Positions 35,823 through 47,136 are shown, counted from the stretch's first letter. The stretch: DNA of 64,000 nucleotides from Trileptium ribeirensis (GCA_030248225.1 JASANE010016368.1:62001-126000); one strand, 5' to 3'. The notes: generated by a model from the letters alone, not told the origin. Program-made: numbers and translations.

Positions 35823-36492
35823 TGTGGGATTATGCAACCTAGCTAATTTTGAAAGAGTTTAAAGGAGTAACAGAATTAAGGGAGTTTTATGTGAGTATAG
35901 GAAATAAGTTGGAAATATACCGGATTTGAGTGTAAGGGTTGGGTGTCTTAAGTGATAGGCCTACATTAGCGGATATGTGCATGTGTATCTGCTGGATTTT
36001 CGGATAAAATCTTAAAATTTGTTTATACTTAAAAATTCGGGGAAAACCATAAAACTTATTTTCCAACGACTAAAATTCACTTATATTTAAGAGAGAATTT
36101 TACGGGACTGAAACCACAGTAAAACTTCGAAAACCTTATACGTAATTTGGAACACTTAGAGTAATCAATAGGGAGAAAACAGGGCGCAAGACTTATAGCT
36201 CGGGTATTTAAGCGGTTGCGCAGTTATATCAGGGTCTCAGTTTTCCTCAGAAGTTGTGCAGTCAATGTAAGTTCGGTTCAGCCGTTTGTGTGTTTAATTC
36301 GTGTAGACTTTTTAATATGATGTAGTGTGTGGAATAAAATATCTGCGTTATAAGTGGTGACACATTAAACTCTTAGGAATAAACTAATAAAGTACTATTG
36401 CAAATCTTATTGAAGTATTTTGTGTGAAGATTGCCGTAGTTTGTGTATAATCTACGGTGTTATTAAACACCCCTAGGACCACGTAGGTTACA
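35823..36492 (+). repeat. 5' LTR, left copy
   Basis: A 670-base LTR with TG...CA ends. A TATTTAAG box at 36,205 lies 34 bases before TCAGT (A at 36,239), a plausible core promoter and start. The end contains GTGTATAATCTACGGTG before the terminal ACGTAGGTTACA. Its R/U5 part differs clearly from the right arm's 5' LTR, although the flanking DNA is near-identical. Confidence 0.7.
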
Positions 36493-36667
36493 TTTGGTGC
36501 CGCAAGCATGGGCTTTCGAACGGGATGGGAATTACTGACTAGATAAATTCCAGTTGGTTATGGTCTCTGATTGGAAATAATATTGGTGAATTAGTGTTAA
36601 AGAAGATTTGTAGATAACTCGAAGTGTTTCAATATTTCTTTTTCACTGCTAATAGACAGAAAAGACA

Positions 36668-37200
36668 ATGAATTTTGTCCTAAATCGAATTTCAGGTGCA
36701 TGCAAAAGACAATGTAATATTTTTGAAGCTAAAGATATCCCTCTTTATTACGGAAACGTCGGAGATGATTTTGAGGAATGGATATGAGTTCTCGAACGCA
36801 TTCCTTTTGTGAACCAGTTGTCTAGCAATCTACATGGCTCCAGCCTTTTTGCAGAGCGAAGTTGCTCAGAAATGGAAATGCATCTTTGGTGAAACAGAGA
36901 AAAATTATCGATTTAATGAAAAGTTGTTCAGTTCGAAATTTTCTGTAACTGTAATATGTCACCTATAATTATGGTGCACAATTGAGGGAGAGGTGACAAA
37001 GTAAGGATATTGAACGCCTAGTAAGGAAAGCCTATCCTACACTGTCGAGTGAGAGTAGAGCTACAATAGCCTTAGAAAATTAAACAAAACAAAACAATTA
37101 AACAAAACAATTCTGATTAAACAAAAAAATTCGGCGATTTGTATTAACTGCAAGGCCAGAATCATTTCAACCTGCAACAACGAATTGAAAACTTTATATG
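36668..37200 (+). pseudogene. gag remnant (Ty3/Gypsy type), left copy
   Basis: The frame opens with ATG at 36,668 and runs 39 codons to a TGA at 36,785. It contains IPLYYGNVGDDFEEW, the start of a Gypsy-type capsid domain. Capsid-like pieces continue in shifting frames: VLERIPF-NQ, then LVRKAYPTLSSESRATIA at about 37,020. A CINCK zinc-knuckle-like start at about 37,145 is broken by a one-base frameshift. The mirror gag at about 47,220-47,751 has different stops, so both copies are dead. Confidence 0.7.
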
Positions 37201-37287
37201 TTCGACCCAGGCAGAACAGTTGGAAAAAATTTGAGGCTAACTGACAGTGAATCCCACAAATGTTTTTAAAAACTTAACCCCTTGGAA

Positions 37288-37698
37288 ATGAGTAAAACAC
37301 GTGAATATAAAGCAATGGTTGCATGTCGTGTGGACAGAACCAAGACTGTTGCGCGTCAGAAAAGAAGTTCTACGGAAAGTTATTTATCAAGATTTAAAAT
37401 GTCCTGTATGAATCTAATTGTGGGAACCCGAATGGGTTCTGAGACAGATTTATGGTGCCAAAATCCAAATGCCGAATGGAATTTATGTGATAAACGGCAA
37501 CATCATCAACCAATCCTAACTTATGGAAGCAGTCAATGTGGTAACACGGAGATAAGTGTAATAGAAGGCTGTGAACCTAAGCCTAGGTTAGCGGATAGCT
37601 TTATACCAACGGCAACACATGTAAACCTCGCGATAAGAAATCGGGTGTTGATTAAATCTGTTTTTATCAATATAGGGAAGCGAGTTGCTCCATTATAG
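37288..37698 (+). CDS. unrecognised ORF inside the LTR element, left copy
   Basis: A 137-codon frame (from the ATG at 37,288) follows the gag remnant. The product is basic and Cys-containing with no protease DTG/DSG active site, reverse transcriptase or integrase motif. The mirror ORF (46,726-47,136) has the same length and several amino-acid replacements but no frameshift. That could be chance or past constraint. It may be a derived domain of the element. Confidence 0.4.
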   Translation: MSKTREYKAMVACRVDRTKTVARQKRSSTESYLSRFKMSCMNLIVGTRMGSETDLWCQNPNAEWNLCDKRQHHQPILTYGSSQCGNTEISVIEGCEPKPRLADSFIPTATHVNLAIRNRVLIKSVFINIGKRVAPL

Positions 37699-37778
37699 TG
37701 TACAAAAGTGACATTTCTGGGAAATGAATCAGTCTATGAGCTGAAAGAAAGTATAAATTTTCCACGCCCTCCGGATAC

Positions 37779-38135
37779 TTGGAATTAACCTGCACAAATA
37801 AACAAGTTGGGCTAGAAAATAAGCCAATGTTTAAAAATACAAAAGCTAAATTTAATGATCTAGCTGCGATGTATATTGAAGTGCGTATGTTTGCAAGGGT
37901 AATCGTGGATGTGACAATGCATGATGTTATCGTATGTATGCGATTTCTTTCTAGGTTTTTAGAATTTTGCATTATGGTCACGGTCACACAGATCCGCCGA
38001 GTTCGAGACGCGTGTCAGGATACCCGATGTTATATAATCTCATGGTATTTTGTGGGTCTAATTACACTGAACGAAAACGTCATTATGGTTTGCCAAGCAA
38101 AGAATTCTGTCAACATTCACATTCTTGACCTTTGA
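37779..38135 (+). CDS. second unrecognised ORF inside the LTR element, left copy
   Basis: This frame overlaps the region after the first ORF and encodes a mixed hydrophobic product of about 118 residues. The mirror frame (46,267-46,716) is longer at both ends, because a short segment near 37,765 (CCACGCCCTCC in place of a longer stretch) breaks the left copy's start. No family recognised. Confidence 0.3.
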   Translation: MELTCTNKQVGLENKPMFKNTKAKFNDLAAMYIEVRMFARVIVDVTMHDVIVCMRFLSRFLEFCIMVTVTQIRRVRDACQDTRCYIISWYFVGLITLNENVIMVCQAKNSVNIHILDL

Positions 38136-38831
38136 AAAAGAAATTTTCCAACTGTGACAATATACGAAGGGCTACAACACGATCATGTAAGTTGATGTCT
38201 ATTACGCTATCATTAAAACGGGATTCTTTGAAACGAGATGTTTTTGGCAAGAAAAATTTGAAAAATTTAAGCTAAGTTTTTCGTACGTTTTTACGTAAAA
38301 ACTGTTTTTCGTCAAATTCACTTTCAATGTTCAAGCAGTTTACAAAATACCAGAAAGTTGGTGCTAAGTTAGAAACGGAAATTGAAGTAAGTCTAGTTGG
38401 TTTCATAAGTCCATTCTTGGAAGATCTAACATAATGTTTTATCCAAGAGATAGACTTTTTATTGGCCCTATAATTTGTTTATGTTGCACGTATCCGTATT
38501 TCGTAATTTTAAGGGGTTTTTATAAAAATTGCATTTTATTTTTGGTGATACATTTACTACTAAAGCTTCTTGAGAATACCGGGAAGGTGCTGTTTCGAAA
38601 TAAATTATGGCTTTGGGTACCTGAACAAGAAATATAATACATCGTTTAGGATCAAATTTAAAGTGTGTATTTCCGAAAGTAATTTTAAACGAATTATTGC
38701 TGAGGATTAAGGAAAAAATTTGTTTGTATTTTGATTCGTCATTGTACTAGGGTTTTCAAATATTGGGACATTGTTTCAAAAAGGTTTGTTTAAAACGTAA
38801 AATGTCAGAATTGAAGGGCCTAATAGACATC

Positions 38832-39413
38832 AATATTTAAAGAGGCTGAACAACATAAACAAAAAAAATTTTAGTAGCGTGAAACTAATCTCATCGTATC
38901 GGTATACTTAGTTGAAAAAAATGGAAGAATTTAGACCTGCAGAATTTGCAAGTAATTTGATGTAGTGTAGAAAATAAAAAAGTCTGCATTATAAGTGGTG
39001 ACATACTAAGGCCTTTGGAATTAGCTCATAAAATATCCTTTGGTGCTCGTATTGGAGTATCGTGTAGTAACGTGCAGTTGGATTGTGTGTAATCTACGGT
39101 GAGACATCAAGATTTTAAGAGGCTGAACAACATAAACAAAAAAACTTTAGTCGCGTGAAGCAAATCTCATCGTATCGGTACACTTAGTTTGAAAAATTGA
39201 ATAATTTAGACCTTGCAGAATTTGCAGTAATTTGTTGTAGTGTAGAAATAAAAACTCTGCATTATAAGTGGTGACATACTAAGGCCTTAGGAATAAGCTC
39301 ATAAAATAAGTAGCCCTTGGTGCTCGCATTGGAGTATCGTGTAATAACGTGCAGTTAGATTGTGTGGTAATCTACGGTGGGACGCAAAGCATTTTTAGAT
39401 CACGTAGGTTACA
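38832..39413 (+). repeat. tandemly doubled 3' LTR end, left copy
   Basis: Two direct copies of about 280-300 bases (38,832-39,109 and 39,110-39,413) each contain AAGAGGCTGAACAACATAAAC, CATCGTATCGGTA, GTAGTGTAGAAA and CATTATAAGTGGTGACATAC. The last reaches the terminal GTAGGTTACA. The first copy ends early. The duplication is shared by the right arm (45,022-45,601). Confidence 0.8.
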
Positions 39414-39797
39414 ATTATATATATTATTGTTCACAATATTATAATACATGACGGCTGACTACCACGAATTTTTTTATTATGATACGAATCTAATATTTCT
39501 AAATTCTTCTCTGTCGATTTGTTAGTAAATTTGCCCAATTTGCATATAAGAGATTCCGCACTGCGTTCAATGCAATGGATAATGTACCGAATTCTACACC
39601 AACACAGTCTATTTTGGGAGACTTTATTATATTTAGTGCTGGATGATGGCCGGCTTTGAGGTCTTTCATTAAATATTGACGAATATTATATTAATAACAA
39701 ATATATTGCAATGCTTAAGTAATAATAAATGGTGTTAAAAAATTAGCACAAAATCCTAGCATTTTAGTTATTGGTGATTACACCAAAAAATTTAATT
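39414..39797. other. non-coding DNA, left arm
   Basis: AT-rich sequence. The mirror copy carries a 69-codon minus-strand frame (44,776-44,985) that is frameshifted here, so it is not supported as a gene. Confidence 0.4.
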
Positions 39798-40373
39798 GTA
39801 GTCTAGTTTGATTCACTTGTTATACATCAGTAAACGTATGGCCCATGGCCGGCTGAGCGGTTGCCATAACTGCTTACCAACGGCTTTCGTAACTGTTAAC
39901 GTACAAGAAATCGTTAACGGGAGGCGCGGACGCCATAATCTTCTGCTTGTTAGATAAACGGATGGCCGACTGCTTCCACGGTCGTTGTCCCACACTTACA
40001 GATATACGATATGGTTGCAAACATGTGTTTCAACGATTTTATGTAGACGAACACTTGTATTCACCACAAATGATATAAATTTACGGTAGTCTGGTTTGAT
40101 TCACTTGCTATACATAAGTAAAACGCATGGACCATGACCGGACGAGCGGTTGCCCATAAAACCGCTCACGGCGCGGCTTCGGGACCGCCAACGGTAGTAA
40201 ATCGTTAACGGAGGGCGCGGTCGCGATAATCTTCTGCTTGTAGATAAACGGATGGCCGACTGCTTCCACGGCCGTTGTCCCACACTAATACAAGCGATAT
40301 GGTTGCAAACCTGTGTTTCAACGTTTTAATGTAGACGAACACTTGTATTCACCATAAATGATATAAATATATA
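39798..40373. repeat. 288-base direct duplication, left copy
   Basis: Two head-to-tail copies, starting at GTAGTCT(A/G)GTTTGATTCACT at 39,798 and 40,086, each hold a GC-rich block with GATGGCCGACTGCTTCCACG and a GTTTCAACG(A/T)TTT segment. The unit is mirrored at about 44,083-44,640. Small frames on the minus strand are translations of the GC-rich block. Confidence 0.85.
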
Positions 40374-40915
40374 AGTTTAATATATATGATAAGCTAGATA
40401 TGGCATATTATAAATGAAATTTTAGCGAAAAACTTCATACTTGAACGACACGGAGTTCTGTATAGCTTACAAATGTTACAAATCGCAAATCTCTAAAATT
40501 TATAACCTTTATTTTATTTATAACCTTTATTTATAACCTAAATTTTATGTTATGTTCGCGAATACTATGTTATAAATTTTTCGTGTTCAATAACTATTTT
40601 TGTATAGTTATAAATTTTAAAATCATGAATTCTATAAAATATAAATTGTTTATAAATTGTATTAAAAGTGTCCGCGAACACCATATTAGAGACGTTTTTG
40701 TTAGTTTCTAGCGACAAAGAAGTATATTTTAATAGTAACTTTGGTTTTCATTGTGTGTACTAATTTAAAAAAAAATTAATACACAGACATTGGAACACAG
40801 GAAATACGTTTAAGCGGAAACCCAGCGCATAATAAATTGTGTTAGTCGTAGTGGTAAACATTTATATTTAGGTCTTGCAGCCTTATAGGTGACATTTACC
40901 AGTTATGCGGAGTTC
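40374..40915. other. AT-rich non-coding DNA
   Basis: Contains ATAACCTTTATTT repeats and a TTCGCGAA octamer at 40,555. Mirrored at about 43.55-44.08 kb. Confidence 0.4.
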
Positions 40916-41399
40916 ACGTTATAATGTCCGCGCTTTTTGAATCTTTTGGACCCTGTAGTCGCGACCCTTCCGTATAGACAGTCAAAGTGACACCCATATA
41001 GTAAATCAATTGCCGAGGGGTGTACGACACACTGCTAGCTACTACTTTTTCTTGACAGTGTCGTACACACCCTCAGCTACCCACTTGGCGTGAATTAACT
41101 ATAACGCACACCGTCTGTAGCTATTGCGGTATATAAGTCAACTGTCTTGTGTAGTCTCCCCAAATTCTTGATTTGTATCAATCCCATATGAACATTGCTC
41201 AAATAATTCCGAACACTGTCAATAAAACTGCCAGAAGACACGGTGTGCCTGACACTGTCGAGAAGTGATAATATTTATAACCAGCTACCGTTGAAATATT
41301 TTATTAAAAACATGGTGTCTAAGACACCCGTTGTCAACAGTGTGTCGGATACTGCGCGCAGTTTCCAAACGTTGGGGACATTATAACGTGAACGCCGCA
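40916..41399. mobile_element. PIF/Harbinger-like MITE, left-arm copy (484 bp)
   Basis: Termini match copy 1 (GTTCACGTTATAATGTCC and GGACATTATAACGTGAAC), with TTA at 40,913-40,915 and 41,400-41,402. It holds internal GTGTC/GACAC palindromes and no ORF for a transposase. It is the mirror of 43,040-43,547, so it was present before the arms separated. Confidence 0.85.
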
Positions 41400-41640
41400 T
41401 TATTTTTATGGCTCTGTCTTTGAAACGCTTCTCAAATGTTTCAAAAGTTAATCGATCACGCGTTCAAGCAGTTCGTTTTTACCAAGCCTTATATTGAGAA
41501 TATATTGACGGATAGTAATATGACACCGCAGGAAATCCGCATTTAGAAAAAATTGAATGCGCGCACGCAGCATAGTTGAAACTCAAACTAGTTAAATGTT
41601 TGTATTTCAACCAAATGTATCACGAAAAGTATATAAACTC

Positions 41641-42294
41641 ATGCTCGCGTTGCATTTTATACGCATGTCATAAATCAAAATATTGCTCATCGGCAGCGTT
41701 GTGGCAGCAGCAAATCTTTGCATGTCTTGATCAACCACTTACGGTTTTGATATTTCTGCGTCGTTCGAAAGGAGCAATTTTTGCAGTCGAGGCAGACAGA
41801 TGTTTTGCCTACTTGCAACGTGACGAATATACACGTGAACTCTAGTGATTTAGGACAACCAACGGTATTACTGATGGCTGGCCCAGTGGTTTTTGGTTGG
41901 TAAATAGCGCGAGAGGAGGTTAGATCAGACAAATAAAATTGCTACAGCTGATGTAAACGGCGAGGAGTTCGCGTTAGAACGTTTGTATTTTTCTCTCACT
42001 CATAGCAGCTGAATTGGTGCGCGGTCACATTTGTCTGTTATACATTTCATGGCCGCACTGGCTTCATTTATTTGAGGCGGCATATGTCAGCACGATCTGT
42101 CCACTTCGATTTGATTCGATGCTATGCGCGTGAGCGATTTGTTTACCACTTGAATTCATTAGAGCTTTGCTGCTTTAGATTTGACCTCCTAGTCATCTCA
42201 GGGAGAGTTGAAATTTTTTTCGGGCGATGATAGGATCCATTAACCATAAAAACCGATGGAGACAATTTACTGCCGACGGTTGAAGTAATTGAGC
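41641..42294. other. palindrome spacer, single-copy part
   Basis: The inverted homology stops exactly after GTATATAAACTC at 41,640. This stretch has no counterpart in either arm. A plus-strand frame begins in the left arm and runs to 41,845 (89 codons), and opposite-strand frames overlap it; none has a family signature. The base composition is less AT-rich than the arms. Confidence 0.7.
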
Positions 42295-42297
42295 TTA

Positions 42298-42795
42298 GTG
42301 TCAACAATACGTTATAACGTCCCCAGCGTTTAGCGCCTATATACCGCACACAGTGTCGGGCACGTAATCGATAACAGGGTAAATTAGGCATTCCCACGTT
42401 TTTTCCAGGGTAGTTACCTAGGATTGTTGTCATATTCCGACGTTGTCAAGGACACCTGGTATTATATACAGTTTTATTGACCATATGCGGCATACCAGCT
42501 TGTCAACGTGTATATTTTCAAGATATAAATATCGAAATTTCCAAAAAATAACAGCACGGTTTAATAATCCATCGCATTGAGTATAGACAGTGTGTTTTAC
42601 TGTTAGTTCGCGAAAAAATGTAGGTCAGGATGTGTACGACACTGTAAGCAAAAACGTAGCAGCTAAAGGTATGTCGTGTACCCTCAGGTATTCATTTAAG
42701 GCATAGATGTGGCCCTTACTGCCTACACAATAGCGTCGTGACTACAGGGGTACAAAACTTACAAGCTGTGAGGATATGATAACATGAACGCGGCA
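42298..42795. mobile_element. diverged PIF/Harbinger-like MITE in the spacer (498 bp)
   Basis: Terminal remnants ACGTTATAACGTCCCC and ATGATAACATGAACGCGGCA resemble the family's ends. TTA flanks lie at 42,295-42,297 and 42,796-42,798. Inside are family-typical blocks such as ACACAGTGTCGGGCACG and GTGTACGACACTGTAAGC. It is more diverged than the arm copies. Its right-hand TTA abuts the first base of the right arm (42,799), so the palindrome breakpoint coincides with the transposon edge. Confidence 0.75.
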
Positions 42796-43039
42796 TTAGA
42801 GTTTATATACTTTTCGTGATACATTTGGTTGAAATACAAACATTTAACTAGTTTGAGTTTCAACTATGCTGCGTGCGCGCATTAAATTTTTCTAAATGCG
42901 GATTTCCTGCGGTGTTGCATCTACTATCCGTCAATATATTCTCAATATAAGGCTTGGTAAAAACGAACTGCTGGAACGCGTGATCGATTAACTTTTGAAA
43001 CATTTGAGAAGCGTTTCAAAGACAGAGCCATAAAAATAA

Positions 43040-43547
43040 TGCGGCGTTCACGTTATAATGTCCCCAACGTTTGGAAACTATGTACACCACACAGTATCAG
43101 ACACACTGTTGACAACAGGGTGTCTTAGACACCCCCATGTTTTTAATAAATATTTTCAACGGTAGCTGGTTATAAATATTATCACTTCTCGACAGTGTCA
43201 GGCACACCGTGTCTTCTGGCAGTTTTATTGACAGTGTTCGGAATTATTTGAGCAATGTTCATATGGGATTGATACAAATATCGAGAATTTAGAGAAAACT
43301 ACACAAGACAGTTGACTTATATACCGCAATAGCTACAGACGGTGTGCGTTATAGTTAATTCACGCCAAGTGGGTAGCTGAGGGTGTGTACGACACTGTCA
43401 AGAAAAAGTAGTAGCTAGGGGTGTGTCGTACACCCTCGGCAATTGATTTACAGTATGGGTGTCACCCTGACTGTCTATACGGTAGGGTCGCGACTACAGG
43501 GGGTCAAAAGTTCCAAACAGCGGGGACATTATAACGTGAACGCCGCA
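43040..43547. mobile_element. PIF/Harbinger-like MITE, right-arm copy (508 bp)
   Basis: Mirror of 40,916-41,399, flanked by TAA at 43,037-43,039 and 43,548-43,550 (the reverse complement of TTA). Termini and internal palindromes are retained, with small length differences. Confidence 0.85.
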
Positions 43548-45021
43548 TAACTAACGCAAATGCACATATATAAGGCTGCAAGACCTCAATGCAATGTTTA
43601 CCACTACGACTAACACAATTTATTATGCGCTGGGTTTCCGCTTAAACGTATTTCCTGTGTTCCAATGTCTGTGTCTTAATTTCTACGCAATTTCGTACAC
43701 ACAATGAAAACCAAAGTTACTATTAAAATATACTTCTTTGTCGCTACAAATTAACAAAAACGTCTCTAATATGGTGTTCGCGGACACTTTTAATACAATT
43801 TATAAACAATTTATATTTTATAGAATTCATGATTTTAAAATTTATAACTATACAAAATAGTTATTGAACACGAAAAATTTATAACATAGTATTCGCGAAC
43901 ATAACATAAAATTTAGGTTATAAATAAAGGTTATAAATAAAATAAAGGTTATAAATTTTAGAGATTTGCGATTTGTAACATTTGTAAGCTATACAGAACT
44001 CGTGTCGTTCAAGTATGAAGTTCGCTAAAATTTCATTTATAATATGCATATAGCTTATCATATATATTAAACTTATATATTTATATCATTTATGGTGAAT
44101 ACAAGTGTTCGTCTACATAAAATCGTTGAAACACAGGTTTGCAACCATATCGTATATATTAGTGTGGGACAACGGCCGTGGAAGCAGTCGGCCATCCGTT
44201 TATCTACAAGCAGAAGATTATCGCGACCGCGCCTCCCGTTAACAATTTCTTGCCGTTAGCGGTCCCGAAAGCCGCGAGTAAGCAGTTTTATGGGCAACCG
44301 CTCGTCCGGTCATGGTCCATACGTTTACTTATGTATAGCAAGTGAATCAAACCAGACTACCGTAAATTTATATCATTTGTGGTGAATACAAGTGTTCGTC
44401 TACATAAAATCGTTGAAACACATGTTTGCAACCATATCGTATATATTAGTGTGGGACAACGACCGTGGAAGCAGTCGGCCATCCGTTTATCTACAAGCAG
44501 AAGATTATGGCGTCCGCGCCTCCCGTTAACAATTTCTTGCCGTTAACGGTCCCGAAAGCCGTTGGTAAGCAGTTATGGCAACCGCTCAGCCGGCCATGGG
44601 CCATACGTTTACTGATGTATAACAAGTGAATCAAACTAGACTACCATAAATTTTTGGTGTAATCACCAATAACTAAAATGCTAGGATTTTGTGCCATCTA
44701 ACACCATTTATTATTATTTAAGCATGCAATATATTTGTTATTAATATAATATTCGTCAATATTTAATGAAAGACCTCAAAGCCGGCCATCATCCAGCACT
44801 AAATATAATAAAGTCTCCCAAAATAGACTGTGTTGGTGTAGAATTCGGTACATTATCCATTGCATTGAACGCAGTGCGGAATCTCTATATGCAAATTGGG
44901 CAAATTTACTAACAAATGGACAAGAAGAATTTAGAAATATTAGATTCGTATCATAATAAAAAAATTCGTGGTAGTCAGCCGTCATGTATTATAATATTGT
45001 GAACAATAATATATATATAAT
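43548..45021. other. right-arm mirror of 39.41-40.92 kb, with the 288-base duplication
   Basis: The duplication lies at about 44,083-44,640 in reverse orientation. The rest is AT-rich. The minus-strand frame at 44,776-44,985 is open here but frameshifted in the left arm. Confidence 0.6.
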
Positions 45022-46266
45022 TGTAACCTACGTGATCTAGGGGTGTTTCGTCCCACCGTAGATTACACACAATCTAACTGCACGTTATTACACGATACTC
45101 CAATGCGAGCACCAAGGGCTACTTATTTTATGAGCTTATTCCTAAGGCCTTAGTATGTCACCACTTATAATGCAGAGTTTTTATTTCTACACTACAACAA
45201 ATTACTGCAAATTCTGCAAGGTCTAAATTATTCAATTTTTCAAACTAAGTGTACCGATACGATGAGATTAGCTTCACGCGACTAAAGTTTTTTTGTTTAT
45301 GTTGTTCAGCCTCTTAAAATATTGATGTCTCACCGTAGATTACACACAATCCAACTGCACGTTACTACACGATACTCCAATACGAGCACCAAAGGATATT
45401 TTATGAGCTAATTCCAAAGGCCTTAGTATGTCACCACTTATAATGCAGACTTTTTATTTCTACACTACATCAAATTACTTGCAAATTCTGCAGGTCTAAA
45501 TTATTCCATTTTTCAACTAAGTATACCGATACGATGAGATTAGTTTCACGCTACTAAAATTTTTTTTGTTTATGTTGTTCAGCCTCTTTAAATATTGATG
45601 TCTATTAGGCCCTTCAATTCTGACATTTTACGTTTTAAACAAATTTTTTTTGAAACAATGTCCCAATATTTGAAAACCCTAGTACAATGAGCAATCAAAA
45701 TACAAACAAATTTTTCCTTAATCCTCAGCAATAATTCGTTTAAAATTACTTTCGGAAATCCAGACTTTAAATTTGTCTTAAACGGTGTATTATTTCTTTT
45801 TCGGGTACCGAAAGACGTAATTGATTTCGAAACAGCACCTTCCCGGCATTCTCAAGAAGCTTTCGTAGTAAATGTATCACCAAAATTAAAAATCAGTTTT
45901 TACAAAAACCCCTTAACATTACGTAATACGGATACGTGCAAAATAAACACATTATCGGTCCAATAAAAAGTATATCTCTTGGAGTAAACATTATGTTAAA
46001 TCTCCAAGAATGGACTTATGAAACCAACTAGACTTACTTCAATTTCCGTTTCTAACTTAGCACCAACTTTCTGGTATTTTGTAAACTGCTTGAACATTGA
46101 AAGTGAATTTGACGAAAAACAGTTTTTACGTAAAAACGTACGAAAAACTTAGCTTAAATTTTTCAAATTTTTCTTGCCAAAAACATCTCGTTTCAAAGAA
46201 TCCCGTTTTAATGATAGCGTAATAGACATCAACTTACATGATCGTGTTGTAGCCCTTCGTATATTG

Positions 46267-46716
46267 TCACAGTTGGAAAATTTCTTTTTCAAAGGTAAAG
46301 AATGTGAATGTTGACACAATTCTTGCTTGGCAAACCATAATGACGTTTTCGTTCAGTGTAATTAGACCCACAAAATACCATGAGATTATATAACATTGGG
46401 TATCCTGACACGCGTCTCGAGCTCGGCGGATCTGTGTGACCGTGACCATAATGCAAAATTCTAAAAACCTAGAAAGAAATCGCATACATACAATAACATC
46501 ATGCATTATCACATCCACGATTACCCTTGCAAACATACGCACTTCAATATACATCGCAGCTAGATCATTAAATTTAGCTTTTGTATTTTTAAACATTGGC
46601 TTATTTTCTAGCCCAACTTGTTTATTTGTGCAGGTTAATTCCAAGTCTGCAAAAGACATGGGAAAATTTATACTTTCTTTCAGCTCATAGACTGATTCAT
46701 TTCCCAGAAATGTCAC
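46267..46716 (-). CDS. second unrecognised ORF inside the LTR element, right copy
   Basis: A 149-codon frame, longer than its left mirror. It begins just after the first ORF's stop. The product has hydrophobic stretches near residues 55-95 and several Cys, but no recognisable domain. Confidence 0.3.
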   Translation of the reverse strand: MTFLGNESVYELKESINFPMSFADLELTCTNKQVGLENKPMFKNTKAKFNDLAAMYIEVRMFARVIVDVIMHDVIVCMRFLSRFLEFCIMVTVTQIRRARDACQDTQCYIISWYFVGLITLNENVIMVCQARIVSTFTFFTFEKEIFQL

Positions 46717-46725
46717 TTTTGTACA

Positions 46726-47136
46726 CTATAATGGAGCAACTCGCTTCCCTATATTGATAAAAACAGATTTAATCAACACCCGATTTCTTATCGCGAGGTT
46801 TACATGTGTTTCCGTTGGTATAAAGCTATCCACTAACCTCGGTTTAGATTCACAGCCTTCTATTACACTTATCTCAGTGTTACCACATTGACTGCTTCCA
46901 TAAGTTAGGATTGGTTGATGATGTTGCCGTTTATCACATAAATTCCATTCGGCATTTGGATTTTGGCACCATAAATCTGTCTTAGAACCCATTCGGGTTC
47001 CCACAATTCGATTCATACAGGACATTTTAAATCTTGATAAATAACTTTCAGTACAACTTCTTTTCTGACGCGCAACAGTCTTGGTTCTGTCCACACGACA
47101 TGCAACCATTGCTTTACATTCACGTGTTTTACTCAT
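46726..47136 (-). CDS. unrecognised ORF inside the LTR element, right copy
   Basis: A 137-codon mirror of 37,288-37,698, with about eight amino-acid replacements and no frameshift. It is basic and Cys-containing. No protease or polymerase motif. Confidence 0.4.
   Translation of the reverse strand: MSKTRECKAMVACRVDRTKTVARQKRSCTESYLSRFKMSCMNRIVGTRMGSKTDLWCQNPNAEWNLCDKRQHHQPILTYGSSQCGNTEISVIEGCESKPRLVDSFIPTETHVNLAIRNRVLIKSVFINIGKRVAPL

Larger units (their letters stand above)
35823..39413 (+). mobile_element. Ty3/Gypsy-like LTR retrotransposon without pol, left copy
   Basis: A full 5' LTR (35,823-36,492, TGTGGG...GGTTACA) is followed after two bases by a primer-binding site starting TGGTGCCGCAAGC (36,495). 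A broken gag, a zinc-knuckle-like stretch and two unrecognised ORFs follow. The 3' end is a truncated, tandemly doubled LTR end finishing GTAGGTTACA at 39,413. No reverse transcriptase, RNase H or integrase motif is present in the 3.6 kb, so the element is non-autonomous (TR-GAG-like). No target-site duplication is evident. The same insertion, at the same site, is in the right arm, so it predates the arms' separation. Confidence 0.75.
21130..41640 (+). repeat. giant palindrome, left arm (20.5 kb visible)
   Basis: The reverse complement of this whole segment forms 42,799-64,000. Matched landmarks include both DEG/ENaC exons, the 151-base satellite, the SINE locus, the hAT remnant, the LTR element, the 288-base duplication and a MITE. 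Mirror sums are nearly constant: 84,424 for 37,282/47,142, 84,433 for 34,410/50,023, 84,434 for 32,348/52,086 and 84,439 at the inner boundary. The outer boundary is not visible, because the right arm is cut by the window end while homology is still perfect; the left arm probably continues below 21,130. Identity varies along the arm. Confidence 0.97.

Noticed and set aside
44776..44985. A 69-codon minus-strand ORF in the right arm
   Set aside because: The left-arm counterpart near 39,450-39,660 has indels that break the frame, and no family motif is present.
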